Origin: Ruegeria discodermiae
GTDB taxonomy: Bacteria > Pseudomonadota > Alphaproteobacteria > Rhodobacterales > Rhodobacteraceae
Length of the DNA stretch: 64,000 bases
Assembly: GCF_030758345.1 (NCBI RefSeq)
Contig: NZ_JAVAMO010000006.1
Span: 186,001-250,000 of the forward strand
Reading direction: 5' to 3'
Under the pieces are notes generated by a model that worked only from the letters and a program-made list of their open reading frames with translations, made no database searches and had not been told where the DNA came from. Shown piece after piece: positions 42,168 through 50,159 of the stretch. Each line of letters begins with the position of its first letter. Within the stretch, counting starts at the first letter, position 1. Position numbers and translations under genes: made by a program.

Positions 42168-45083
42168 ATGTGCGCCGACACGACCCAAACGCCCGACTAC
42201 AAAGACACGCTGAACCTGCCCAAAACCGATTTTCCGATGCGCGCCGGCCTGCCCAAGCGCGAGCCCGCATGGCTGGAACGCTGGGAGACCATCGGCGTCT
42301 ATGACCGCCTGCGCGAGAAACAGGGCCGCACGCCCTTTACCCTGCATGACGGCCCGCCCTATGCCAATGGTCACCTGCATATCGGTCACGCGCTGAACAA
42401 AACCATCAAGGACATGATCGTGCGGTCCCATCAGATGATGGGCTTTGACGCGCGCTATGTGCCGGGTTGGGACTGTCACGGCCTGCCGATCGAGTGGAAG
42501 ATCGAAGAACAGTACCGCAAGAAGGGCAAGAACAAGGACGAGGTGAGCATCGTCGACTTCCGTCAGGAATGCCGCAAGTTCGCCGAGGGCTGGATCGACA
42601 TCCAGCGCGAAGAGTTCAAGCGCCTGGGCATCACCGGCAACTGGCCCGATCCCTACATCACCATGGACTATCACGCCGAGGCCGTGATCGCAGACGAGTT
42701 CATGAAGTTCCTGATGAACGGTACTTTGTATCAGGGCTCGAAGCCCGTGATGTGGTCGCCCATTGAGAAAACCGCACTGGCCGAGGCTGAGGTTGAGTAT
42801 CATGACAAGGAAAGCTTCACCATCTGGGTGAAGTTCAAGGTCGTGAATGCGGGTGATTTGGACGACGCCTTCGTGGTGATCTGGACGACGACGCCCTGGA
42901 CCATGCCGTCCAACAAGGCCGTCGTGTATGGCAAGGACATCTCCTATGGCCTGTACGAAGTCACTGGCGCACCGGAGGAATGCTGGGCCGCTGTGGGTGA
43001 CAGGTTCCTGCTGGCCGACAATCTGGCCGCCGATGTGCTGGGCCGTGCCCGTCTGAACGACGACCAATGGACCCGCGTGCGCGACGTAACCGCAGGTGAA
43101 CTGGCAGGCGTCCAACTGGCCCATCCGCTGGCCGGGGCCGAGGGCGGCAATGGCGAATGGGACGATATCCGCGACTTCCGTGCCGCCGAGTTCGTAACCG
43201 ACACCGAAGGTACCGGTTTTGTTCACTGTGCGCCCTCGCACGGGATGGAGGAATTTGAACTCTACCGTGATCTGGGAATGCTGGAACAAGTCATCACCTA
43301 CAATGTGGAAGATGATGGGTCGTTCCGCAAAGGGCTGCCGTTCTTTGGCGGCACATACATCCTGTCCCGCAAGGGTGGGGAAGGCGACGCGAACAAGGCG
43401 GTCATCGACAAGCTGGCCGAGGTCGGCGGGCTGCTGGCGCGTGGCAAGATCAAGCACAGCTATCCGCATTCGTGGCGCTCGAAGGCGCCGATCATCTATC
43501 GCAACACGCCGCAGTGGTTCGCCTCGGTCGACCGTAAGCTGGATGACGGTATGGGAGAGATGGGCGACACCATCCGCGAACGTGCCCTGCGGTCCATCGA
43601 CGAGCTGGTGAGATGGACCCCGCAGACCGGCCGCAACCGCCTGTACTCAATGATCGAAGCGCGCCCGGACTGGGTTCTGTCGCGTCAGCGCGCCTGGGGC
43701 GTGCCGCTGACCTGCTTTACCAAGAAAGGTGCTCTGCCCACCGATGCGGATTACCTGCTGCGCAGCGAAGAACTCAACGCCCGCATCAAGGCAGCGTTCG
43801 AACAGGATGGCGCGGATATCTGGTACACCGACGGGTTCAAAGAGAAGATCCTCGACGGCATCGTTAACCCGGATGACTACGAGCAGGTGTTCGACGTGTT
43901 GGACGTGTGGTTTGACTCGGGTTCGACCCATGCCTTCGTTCTGCGCGACCGCGAAGACGGGACTGAGGATGGCATCGCCGATGTCTATATGGAGGGCACC
44001 GACCAGCACCGTGGCTGGTTCCATTCGTCCATGCTGCAGGCCTGCGGCACCAAGGGCCGCGCGCCTTATCGCAACGTGGTGACCCACGGCTTCACGCTGG
44101 ACGCCAAGGGCAACAAGATGTCCAAATCGCTGGGCAACACCATCGTGCCGGAAGAGGTCGTCAAACAATACGGCGCCGATATCCTGCGCCTGTGGGTGGC
44201 CCAGACCGACTATACCGCCGACCAGCGGATCGGGCCGGAGATCCTGAAAGGCACTGCCGACAGCTATCGTCGCCTGCGCAACACCATGCGGTTCATGCTG
44301 GGCTCGCTGGCCGATTTCTCCGAGGCTGATCGGGTCGCGCCCGAGGATATGCCGCGTCTGGAACGCTGGGTTCTCAGCCGCTTGGCCGAGTTGGACGCGC
44401 AGGTGCGCAAGGGCTATGCGTCCTTCGATTTCCAGGGCGTCTTCAGCGCGGTCTTTACTTTTGCGACCGTCGATCTGTCGTCCTTCTATTTCGACGTGCG
44501 CAAGGATGCGCTCTATTGCGACGGAGACAGCCTGCGCCGTCGCGCGGCCCGCACCGTTCTGGATATCCTGTTCCACCGCCTGACCACATGGCTGGCCCCG
44601 GTTCTGGTCTTCACCATGGAAGAGGTCTGGCTAGAACGCTTCACGGCGGATGACAGTTCGGTCCATCTGGTGGACTTCCCCGACACACCTGCCGAGTGGC
44701 GCAACGCAGAGCTTGAGGCCGGAATGGCCAAAATCCGTCGCGTCCGCCGCGCCGTGACCGCTGCGCTGGAGGTGCAGCGTCAGGACAAGGTGATCGGTTC
44801 CAGCCTCGAAGCGGCACCGATCGTGCATGTGGAGGATGGCGAAACGCGCGATCTACTGGCCACGTTCGACGTGGATGATATGTGCATCACCTCGGGCCTG
44901 ACCGTCACCGGCGATCCTGCCCCGGCCGAGGCGTTCCGTATTCCGGAAATCGAAGGTGTTGGCGTCGTGTTCGAAAAAGCCGAAGGCGCCAAATGCCAGC
45001 GCTGCTGGAAAATCCTGCCCGATGTGGGCCGCCATGCGCATGCCGGTGTTTGCGGTCGTTGCGACGAGGCGCTTTCGGCGTGA
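42168..45083 (+). CDS. ileS: Isoleucyl-tRNA synthetase
   Basis: A 971-residue class I synthetase from ATG 42168 (MCADTTQTPDYKDTLNLPKT), the family start; the frame is open to 42111. HIGH is at residues 71-74, KMSKS at 650-654, the editing CP1 domain between about 210 and 420 includes TTTPWTMPSN, and the C-terminal zinc site is C943, C946, C962 and C965. It charges tRNA-Ile and hydrolyses mischarged Val-tRNA. The zinc finger and overall layout are of the bacterial (mupirocin-sensitive) form. Confidence 0.97.
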   Translation: MCADTTQTPDYKDTLNLPKTDFPMRAGLPKREPAWLERWETIGVYDRLREKQGRTPFTLHDGPPYANGHLHIGHALNKTIKDMIVRSHQMMGFDARYVPGWDCHGLPIEWKIEEQYRKKGKNKDEVSIVDFRQECRKFAEGWIDIQREEFKRLGITGNWPDPYITMDYHAEAVIADEFMKFLMNGTLYQGSKPVMWSPIEKTALAEAEVEYHDKESFTIWVKFKVVNAGDLDDAFVVIWTTTPWTMPSNKAVVYGKDISYGLYEVTGAPEECWAAVGDRFLLADNLAADVLGRARLNDDQWTRVRDVTAGELAGVQLAHPLAGAEGGNGEWDDIRDFRAAEFVTDTEGTGFVHCAPSHGMEEFELYRDLGMLEQVITYNVEDDGSFRKGLPFFGGTYILSRKGGEGDANKAVIDKLAEVGGLLARGKIKHSYPHSWRSKAPIIYRNTPQWFASVDRKLDDGMGEMGDTIRERALRSIDELVRWTPQTGRNRLYSMIEARPDWVLSRQRAWGVPLTCFTKKGALPTDADYLLRSEELNARIKAAFEQDGADIWYTDGFKEKILDGIVNPDDYEQVFDVLDVWFDSGSTHAFVLRDREDGTEDGIADVYMEGTDQHRGWFHSSMLQACGTKGRAPYRNVVTHGFTLDAKGNKMSKSLGNTIVPEEVVKQYGADILRLWVAQTDYTADQRIGPEILKGTADSYRRLRNTMRFMLGSLADFSEADRVAPEDMPRLERWVLSRLAELDAQVRKGYASFDFQGVFSAVFTFATVDLSSFYFDVRKDALYCDGDSLRRRAARTVLDILFHRLTTWLAPVLVFTMEEVWLERFTADDSSVHLVDFPDTPAEWRNAELEAGMAKIRRVRRAVTAALEVQRQDKVIGSSLEAAPIVHVEDGETRDLLATFDVDDMCITSGLTVTGDPAPAEAFRIPEIEGVGVVFEKAEGAKCQRCWKILPDVGRHAHAGVCGRCDEALSA

Positions 45084-45177
45084 TCCATCACAAGGGCCGC
45101 TGTCATCAGGTGGCTTTGATGGCGCGGCAACCGGAATAGGCTTGCAGCCAACCGCTTGGGTCTGTCAGGCTGCGATC

Positions 45178-45633
45178 ATGAATATGATCGCAGTCGAGAC
45201 GCAGTTCGGCATATTGGGCATCACTGAAGAGGCCGGGGAAATCACCTCGGTTGTCTGGGACGGCGTCAGTAGCGGTGACGAAACCCCCGTGCTGCAAGAA
45301 GCCGCCGCGCAGATGCGCGCCTATGACCGGGGCGCGCTGGAGGATTTCGACCTTCCGCTGCGCGTCGCGGGCTCTGACCTGCAGCAATCGGTGTGCGCCG
45401 CGATGCGGGAAATTCCTTTCGGCTATACCCGCACCTATGGCGAGATTGCCCGCGATCTCGGCGTGCCTGCGCAGGCCATCGGGCAGGCGTGTGGCGGCAA
45501 TCCGATCCCGGTGATCATCCCGTGCCATCGCGTGATGGGAGCCAAAGGGCTGACCGGGTTTTCCGGCAAGGGCGGGGTCGAGACCAAGGTTGCGCTGCTG
45601 CGCCACGAAGGGGCTGCCGGGCTGCTTATTTGA
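45178..45633 (+). CDS. ogt: Methylated-DNA--protein-cysteine methyltransferase
   Basis: A 151-residue repair protein that removes O6-alkyl groups from guanine. Start ATG 45178 (MNMIAVETQ); a second ATG follows two codons later. The acceptor cysteine is C116 in IIPCHRVM, preceded by the DNA-binding helix and the QAIGQACGGNPIPV segment; the usual Ala-Asn-Gly of the family is Ala-Cys-Gly here. It is a stand-alone transferase without an Ada regulatory domain. Confidence 0.93.
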   Translation: MNMIAVETQFGILGITEEAGEITSVVWDGVSSGDETPVLQEAAAQMRAYDRGALEDFDLPLRVAGSDLQQSVCAAMREIPFGYTRTYGEIARDLGVPAQAIGQACGGNPIPVIIPCHRVMGAKGLTGFSGKGGVETKVALLRHEGAAGLLI

Positions 45634-45701
45634 GACAGATCAATGCGTTGACGCCGGCCTTTCGGGCATCCTTCGCAGCAGATTTGAAAAGGAAGACGAC
45701 A

Positions 45702-46160
45702 ATGACGGATCGTGCCGCCTTGAAACAGGCTGTTGTGGCAAAGCTGATGTCGCTGGAAGAGGCTGAACTGGCCGATGCCATCGCCCATTACGAAGCGTTC
45801 ATGGCGGATTCCCGACTGGATGAGCGTGAGACACATGACAAGGACGATCTGGCCGCCTCGCGCGAGAATGCCGATCTGGCCGCCGCTTTCGATACGCCGG
45901 TGCAGGCCCATCACGCCAAGATCGACGTTATCGAGAACACCGATTTCAGCCTGACTGATGCCGTCGGTCCCGGCGCCATCGTCTCATTCAAGGATCGCAG
46001 CTTCGTCGTCTGCGTCTCCACCACCCGGTTCGAAGTGGAGGGCACGACCTATATGGGCGTATCGACCGCCAGTCCGATTTACAAGGCGATGGCGGGGCTG
46101 GAGGCAGGTGAGAGCTTTGGCTTCAACGGGACCGAGTTCGAGATACAGGACGTTCTGTGA
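45702..46160 (+). CDS. GreA/GreB C-terminal-domain-like protein
   Basis: A 152-residue protein from ATG 45702 with AAAAGGAAG upstream. Residues 1-65 are helical and acidic. Residues about 88-152 (GPGAIVSFKDRSFVV, EVEGTTYMGVSTASPIYKAM, FEIQDVL) resemble the FKBP-like C-terminal domain of Gre transcript-cleavage factors, while the coiled-coil tip with its acidic catalytic pair is not recognisable. It may bind RNA polymerase without cleavage activity, like Rnk or Gfh proteins. It overlaps the methyltransferase gene by 4 bases. Confidence 0.72.
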   Translation: MTDRAALKQAVVAKLMSLEEAELADAIAHYEAFMADSRLDERETHDKDDLAASRENADLAAAFDTPVQAHHAKIDVIENTDFSLTDAVGPGAIVSFKDRSFVVCVSTTRFEVEGTTYMGVSTASPIYKAMAGLEAGESFGFNGTEFEIQDVL

Positions 46161-46786
46161 AACCCGAGGGCTCAACCTCGGTCGCCGGTATTCTTGCAGC
46201 ATATGACAAGGCTGCGGATACGCTGGCCGAGCAGCTTGAGGAGTTGAGCACAGCCGCGATCCTGCAGCCGGTTGCGGGGTTTCTGCCAAAAGACCCGGCG
46301 CGAGTGCTGGATGTGGGCGCGGGAAGTGGACGCGATGCGGCGTGGTTTGCCGGGCAGAGGCATCAGGTCTGGGCGGCGGAACCGGTTGACAGTTTGCGCC
46401 ATGCGGCGCGCGACCTGCACGAGAGCGCGGCGATCACATGGCTTGACGATGGCTTGCCTAATTTGCGGCAATCCACTGCGCTGGGCATGACGTTCGACCT
46501 GGTTTTGCTCAATGCGGTGTGGCATCACGTTCCGCCTGCGCTTCGGGAAGCCTCGATCGCCTCACTGGCAGGGCTGACCGGACCGGGCGGGCGATTGATC
46601 ATGTCCCTGCGCGAAGGCCCCTCGGACCCGGCGCGCCCGGCTTTTCCGGCGGCGGTGGACAAGACCATTGCACAGGCCGAAGCACAGCAGCTCAGGCTGC
46701 TGCGGCGCAGTTGGGTGGAGGCGGTGCAGCCCGAGAACAGGCGCAGCGGTGTGATCTTCACCTGGCTGGTTTTCCAGCGGGAATGA
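46157..46786 (+). CDS. Class I SAM-dependent methyltransferase
   Basis: A 209-residue protein starting at GTG 46157, inside the preceding stop. Motif I is VLDVGAGSGRDAAWFA (about residues 50-65), an acidic residue at the end of the second strand follows (AAEPVDSL), and motif IV is DLVLLNAVWHHVPP (about 115-128). The target cannot be told; SmtA/UbiE-type small-molecule methylation is most likely. Its last 29 bases overlap the convergent phosphatidylcholine synthase gene. Confidence 0.85.
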   Translation: MKPEGSTSVAGILAAYDKAADTLAEQLEELSTAAILQPVAGFLPKDPARVLDVGAGSGRDAAWFAGQRHQVWAAEPVDSLRHAARDLHESAAITWLDDGLPNLRQSTALGMTFDLVLLNAVWHHVPPALREASIASLAGLTGPGGRLIMSLREGPSDPARPAFPAAVDKTIAQAEAQQLRLLRRSWVEAVQPENRRSGVIFTWLVFQRE

Positions 46787-47459
46787 TCTGCTGCGCGATG
46801 CCTGCAAAAACCAGATAAAGACTGGTCAGGACAAGCCCCCAATGCGCCCAGCTTTCGGGATGGAAATCGACCCAGGCGGCCCAGCCGGCAAAGAAGGTCC
46901 ACGCCAGCGCCATCGACAGGCTGAGCGGACGCCAGCGTTCGGTCCGCACCGGATGGATGAATTTGAGCGGCAGGAACATTGCCACCGCCAGGGCGCTGAC
47001 TAGGCACAGGCTGACCCAGAAATTCGGCTCCAACGCGAAAATCACCAGGACCACCATGTTCCAGCAACCGGGGAATCCGGAGAAGGAATTATCCTTTGTT
47101 TTCATCCGTGTGTCGGCAAAGTATAATGCACTGGCGAAGGTGATGATGATGATTGCAAACCAGCCGGTCCAGCCATCCATCAAACCTGATTTGAACAGCG
47201 CAAAGGCCGGGATGAATACGTAAGTCAGATAGTCGATGATCAGATCCAGCAACACGCCGTCGAACTCGGGGGCATTTTTCTTGACGTGATAGTGCCGCGC
47301 CAGCGGGCCGTCGATGCCGTCAACGATAAAGGCCACGACAAGCCAGAGAAACATCAGGTCCCATTTCGCATCCACCGCGGCCAGCATGGACAGCATCGCG
47401 AAAACAGCTCCGGTGGCTGTGAAAAGGTGAACGCCAATCGCGCGTTTTCTCGGTGTCAT
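46758..47459 (-). CDS. pcs: Phosphatidylcholine synthase
   Basis: A 233-residue membrane enzyme condensing CDP-diacylglycerol with choline. The CDP-alcohol phosphotransferase motif is VDGIDGPLARHY ... PEFDGVLLDLIID (about residues 49-84), with the required aspartates, and NSFSGFPGCWN is typical of Pcs. About seven helices are visible. I use ATG 47459; a TTG at 47477 would add six residues. Phosphatidylcholine made in one step from choline is typical of alphaproteobacteria that live with eukaryotes or in the sea. Confidence 0.93.
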   Translation of the reverse strand: MTPRKRAIGVHLFTATGAVFAMLSMLAAVDAKWDLMFLWLVVAFIVDGIDGPLARHYHVKKNAPEFDGVLLDLIIDYLTYVFIPAFALFKSGLMDGWTGWFAIIIITFASALYFADTRMKTKDNSFSGFPGCWNMVVLVIFALEPNFWVSLCLVSALAVAMFLPLKFIHPVRTERWRPLSLSMALAWTFFAGWAAWVDFHPESWAHWGLVLTSLYLVFAGIAQQIIPAGKPAR

Positions 47460-47528
47460 TCCGGTTTCATGACCCAATTCATTGCGAACTGCAAACCCTT
47501 GATCGGGGGTTTTAGCTGTGATCCGACG

Positions 47529-48449
47529 TCACGCCTTGGGATGGGTGCGCTCATAGACTTCCATCAGCCGAGCCGTGTCGACCGCCGTATAGGCCTGCGT
47601 TGTCGACAGCGAGGCGTGGCCCAGCAATTCCTGGATCGAGCGCAGATCACCGCCCGCCGCCAATAGATGCGTGGCAAAGCTGTGCCGCATCGCGTGGGGC
47701 GTGGCGGAGGCGGGCAGGCCAAGCTGGGCGCGGGCGCGGGCCATCGCGCCCTGGATTGCGCCGGGATTGAGGCGACCGCCACGCACTCCGCGAAACAATG
47801 GTGTGTCCGCTTCCAAAGGGTGGGGGGACAGGCGCAGATAGGTCTCGACCGCATCACGGGCGGCGTCGATCACCGGCACCACCCGCTCCTTGCCGCCCTT
47901 GCCGATGATGCGCAAAGTGGCAGGCAGCGGCGCATCTGACCCTTGCAGCCCCAACGCCTCGGAAATGCGCAACCCGCAGCCATAAAGCAGCGTGACCACC
48001 GCCACATCGCGCGCGGCGACCCAATCGGTGGTCGATTGTAATTCAACCGTGTCGATCATGGCGCGGGCGGCATCTTCGGCCAGCGGGCGCGGCAGTTTCT
48101 TCTGGAACTTGGGCGCGCGGGCGGAGAGCACGGCGGTGGGTTCGAACCCCTCGCGTTCGGCCAGCCAGCGATAGAAGGTCTTGACCGCGGACAGCTTGCG
48201 GGCCAGCGAGCGGGCCGCGATGCCGTCACTGCGCGCCTTGGCCATCCAGGCGCGCATATCCGATATCGTGATCCGTTCCAGCGCGCCGAGGCCCTGTGGT
48301 TCGCCCTTGTGCAAGGTCATGAAGGACAGGAACTCGGTAACATCGCCGCCATAGGCGGTGATGGTGTTTTTCGCATTGCCCGCCAGTGCCTTTTGCGCAT
48401 CCAGCCAGTGCTGCAGCGCGTCCCGGCAGGCGGGCGAAATCAGGCTCAT
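47529..48449 (-). CDS. xerC: Tyrosine recombinase XerC
   Basis: A 306-residue site-specific recombinase resolving chromosome dimers at dif. The catalytic set is R161 (GCGLRISEA), K187, H252 and R255 (HAMRHSFA), H278 (LLGHASL) and nucleophile Y287 (TTQAYTAVD). The N-terminal SAM-like domain covers about 1-100. It is a housekeeping Xer protein, not an integron or phage integrase: it pairs with the DUF484 gene immediately upstream, overlapping by 4 bases, a conserved arrangement. Confidence 0.94.
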   Translation of the reverse strand: MSLISPACRDALQHWLDAQKALAGNAKNTITAYGGDVTEFLSFMTLHKGEPQGLGALERITISDMRAWMAKARSDGIAARSLARKLSAVKTFYRWLAEREGFEPTAVLSARAPKFQKKLPRPLAEDAARAMIDTVELQSTTDWVAARDVAVVTLLYGCGLRISEALGLQGSDAPLPATLRIIGKGGKERVVPVIDAARDAVETYLRLSPHPLEADTPLFRGVRGGRLNPGAIQGAMARARAQLGLPASATPHAMRHSFATHLLAAGGDLRSIQELLGHASLSTTQAYTAVDTARLMEVYERTHPKA

Positions 48450-49189
48450 GACAGCCAGTGGCGCATCGCCCTTTCGAATACGCCTGCAAAAAACGCCAGC
48501 AAGTCAGTACCTTGCTGTGGGGTGAACTGATGCGGGTCTTCGGCCCCCATGGCCAGCATGCCCGGCAAGCGACCAGAGCCGAAATCCAGCCGCAGGCAGG
48601 CCTCGCACCTGATCTGCTGGGCTGTCTGGCCATAGACCTGCGCCGAGCCCTGCTGCAACTGGCGCAGCGTCACTTGACGAGGGCTGCCGTCGCGGGCGCT
48701 GGGCAGATAGCGGTCAATGAAGCCGGGCTCCGCAACCATCAGAACCTCGCCCAGCCGCTTGACGGCGGGGTCGTCCTTGTTCTGTGCGGTTTCCAGCACC
48801 AGCGTGACCTTGTCGACCCGCAGGATATCGGCCACCTCGCCGCCAAGATCGGCCAGAAAAGTCTCAAACGTGGTCGGGTCCAGCATTCGCAGGATGGCGC
48901 GGTGGACCTGATTGGTGCCTGCAAGGTTCTCGTAAGCCGCCGCGATGACAGAACGATGGGTGTCTTCCAGCCGATCCAGCCGGGTTTCCAGCCGTTCCAT
49001 CGCGATGCCGCGCAGATCGACGATATTGCCGCCCATCGACCGCTCATTCGCTGCGACAAGCGCACGCATCACGTCCTGATCGTCCAGCACAGCATCCGGC
49101 TTGGCAAGGATCGCATCACGCAGGGATTCGTCCAGCTCGGGGCGGACACGTGTCTTGGGGTCTTCGTTTACTTTCGGGCTACTGCTCAT
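48446..49189 (-). CDS. DUF484-family protein
   Basis: A 247-residue GAF-like protein from ATG 49189 (MSSSPKVNEDP); the frame is open to 49408 but that part has no family similarity. The core contains AMERLETRLDRLEDTHRSVI, a coiled coil at about residues 55-80, followed by a GAF-type domain ending GVFERAMRHW. DUF484 genes usually precede xerC, as here, and are assumed to be tied to dimer resolution; the function remains unknown. Confidence 0.87.
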   Translation of the reverse strand: MSSSPKVNEDPKTRVRPELDESLRDAILAKPDAVLDDQDVMRALVAANERSMGGNIVDLRGIAMERLETRLDRLEDTHRSVIAAAYENLAGTNQVHRAILRMLDPTTFETFLADLGGEVADILRVDKVTLVLETAQNKDDPAVKRLGEVLMVAEPGFIDRYLPSARDGSPRQVTLRQLQQGSAQVYGQTAQQIRCEACLRLDFGSGRLPGMLAMGAEDPHQFTPQQGTDLLAFFAGVFERAMRHWLS

Positions 49190-49327
49190 CTGTGCCTCGT
49201 TTTTATCTTGGACAAACGTATAACACAGGAATTTCGATTTGCGCGCCTTAAATCCGCTAAACACTACTAAATCTGGTAGCGGGGCGAATTGATCGACGCT
49301 TTTGTGCCACAGCCCCGGAGAGGCGGC

Positions 49328-49352
49328 AAAAAAAAGGAGCGCGGGGCGCTCC
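49328..49352 (-). terminator. Rho-independent terminator of fsa
   Basis: On the minus strand, GGAGCGC, loop CCC, GCGCTCC, then eight U. The 7-bp stem (49336-49342 with 49346-49352) stands 25 bases after the fsa stop and before the DUF484 start. Confidence 0.9.
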
Positions 49353-49377
49353 CTTCCTGCTCGTGCGCAAACGGAGC

Positions 49378-50031
49378 TCAGAGGATTTTCTGACCTGTTT
49401 TGGCCCAATCCGCCAGGAACGCCTCAAGTCCTTTGTCGGTCAGCGGGTGATCGGCCAGTTTCTTGATCACGCCCGGAGGGGCGGTGATCACATCCGCGCC
49501 GATCCGCGCGCTTTCGGTGACGTGGTTCACGGTTCGGATTGAGGCCGCGAGGATTTGGGTTTCGAACCCGTAATTGTCATAAATCTCGCGGATATCGGCG
49601 ATCAGGTCCATGCCATCCATGTTGATATCGTCCAGCCGCCCGATGAAGGGCGAGATGAAGGTCGCGCCCGCCTTGGCGGCGATCAGCGCCTGATTGGCCG
49701 AGAAGCATAAGGTCACGTTGACCATGTGGCCTTCGTCGGTGAGCGTCTTGCAGGTTTTCAGACCGGCCCAGGTCAGCGGCACTTTCACCGCGATGTTGGG
49801 CGCGATCTTGGCCAGCTTGCGGCCTTCGGCGATCATGTCGTCGGCTTCGGTGGCGACAACCTCGGCCGAAACCGGCCCGCCGATCAGGTCGCAGATTTCC
49901 TTGGTCACTTCCAGAATGTCGCGGCCCGATTTCAGGATCAGCGAGGGGTTGGTGGTCACTCCATCGACCATGCCCAGATCGTTCAACTCGGCAATCGCGT
50001 CGATTTCGGCGGTGTCTACAAAGAATTTCAT
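49378..50031 (-). CDS. fsa: Fructose-6-phosphate aldolase / transaldolase (TalC type)
   Basis: A 217-residue TIM-barrel enzyme. The Schiff-base lysine is K83 in [11 protein letters not shown], and TTNPSLI (26-32) plus [11 protein letters not shown] are family blocks. Members of this short subfamily are either transaldolases linking the pentose phosphate pathway to glycolysis or fructose-6-phosphate aldolases; sequence alone does not separate the two. It is divergent from priA. Confidence 0.92.
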   Translation of the reverse strand: MKFFVDTAEIDAIAELNDLGMVDGVTTNPSLILKSGRDILEVTKEICDLIGGPVSAEVVATEADDMIAEGRKLAKIAPNIAVKVPLTWAGLKTCKTLTDEGHMVNVTLCFSANQALIAAKAGATFISPFIGRLDDINMDGMDLIADIREIYDNYGFETQILAASIRTVNHVTESARIGADVITAPPGVIKKLADHPLTDKGLEAFLADWAKTGQKIL

Positions 50032-50159
50032 GGCGGCGGTCCTTTGATGGGTTGGCGCGGGATCGGCTTGGCTTTACCTCATAGAGACCCGTGCGGAAAC
50101 CCCCTGAATCAGAGGTTTCGTTAGCGCAAACATGATTTCTGCCCGAAAGAGGCCTCTTC

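Noticed and set aside
42000-43469. Long minus-strand open frame (489 codons) opposite ileS
   Set aside because: Mirror frame of a highly biased GC-rich gene; ileS has all catalytic motifs and the antisense text has no recognisable domain.
47493-47512. AAACCC/GGGTTT stem after xerC as a terminator
   Set aside because: Short stem without a following U-run on the minus strand; too weak to call.
48125-48145. TTCGAACCC-like tRNA T-arm sequence
   Set aside because: Lies inside xerC coding sequence and has no acceptor stem or anticodon arm; no tRNA found anywhere in the window.
47529-48449. Tyrosine recombinase as sign of an integrated element
   Set aside because: Housekeeping XerC in its conserved pair with DUF484; no attachment site, tRNA or phage gene nearby.
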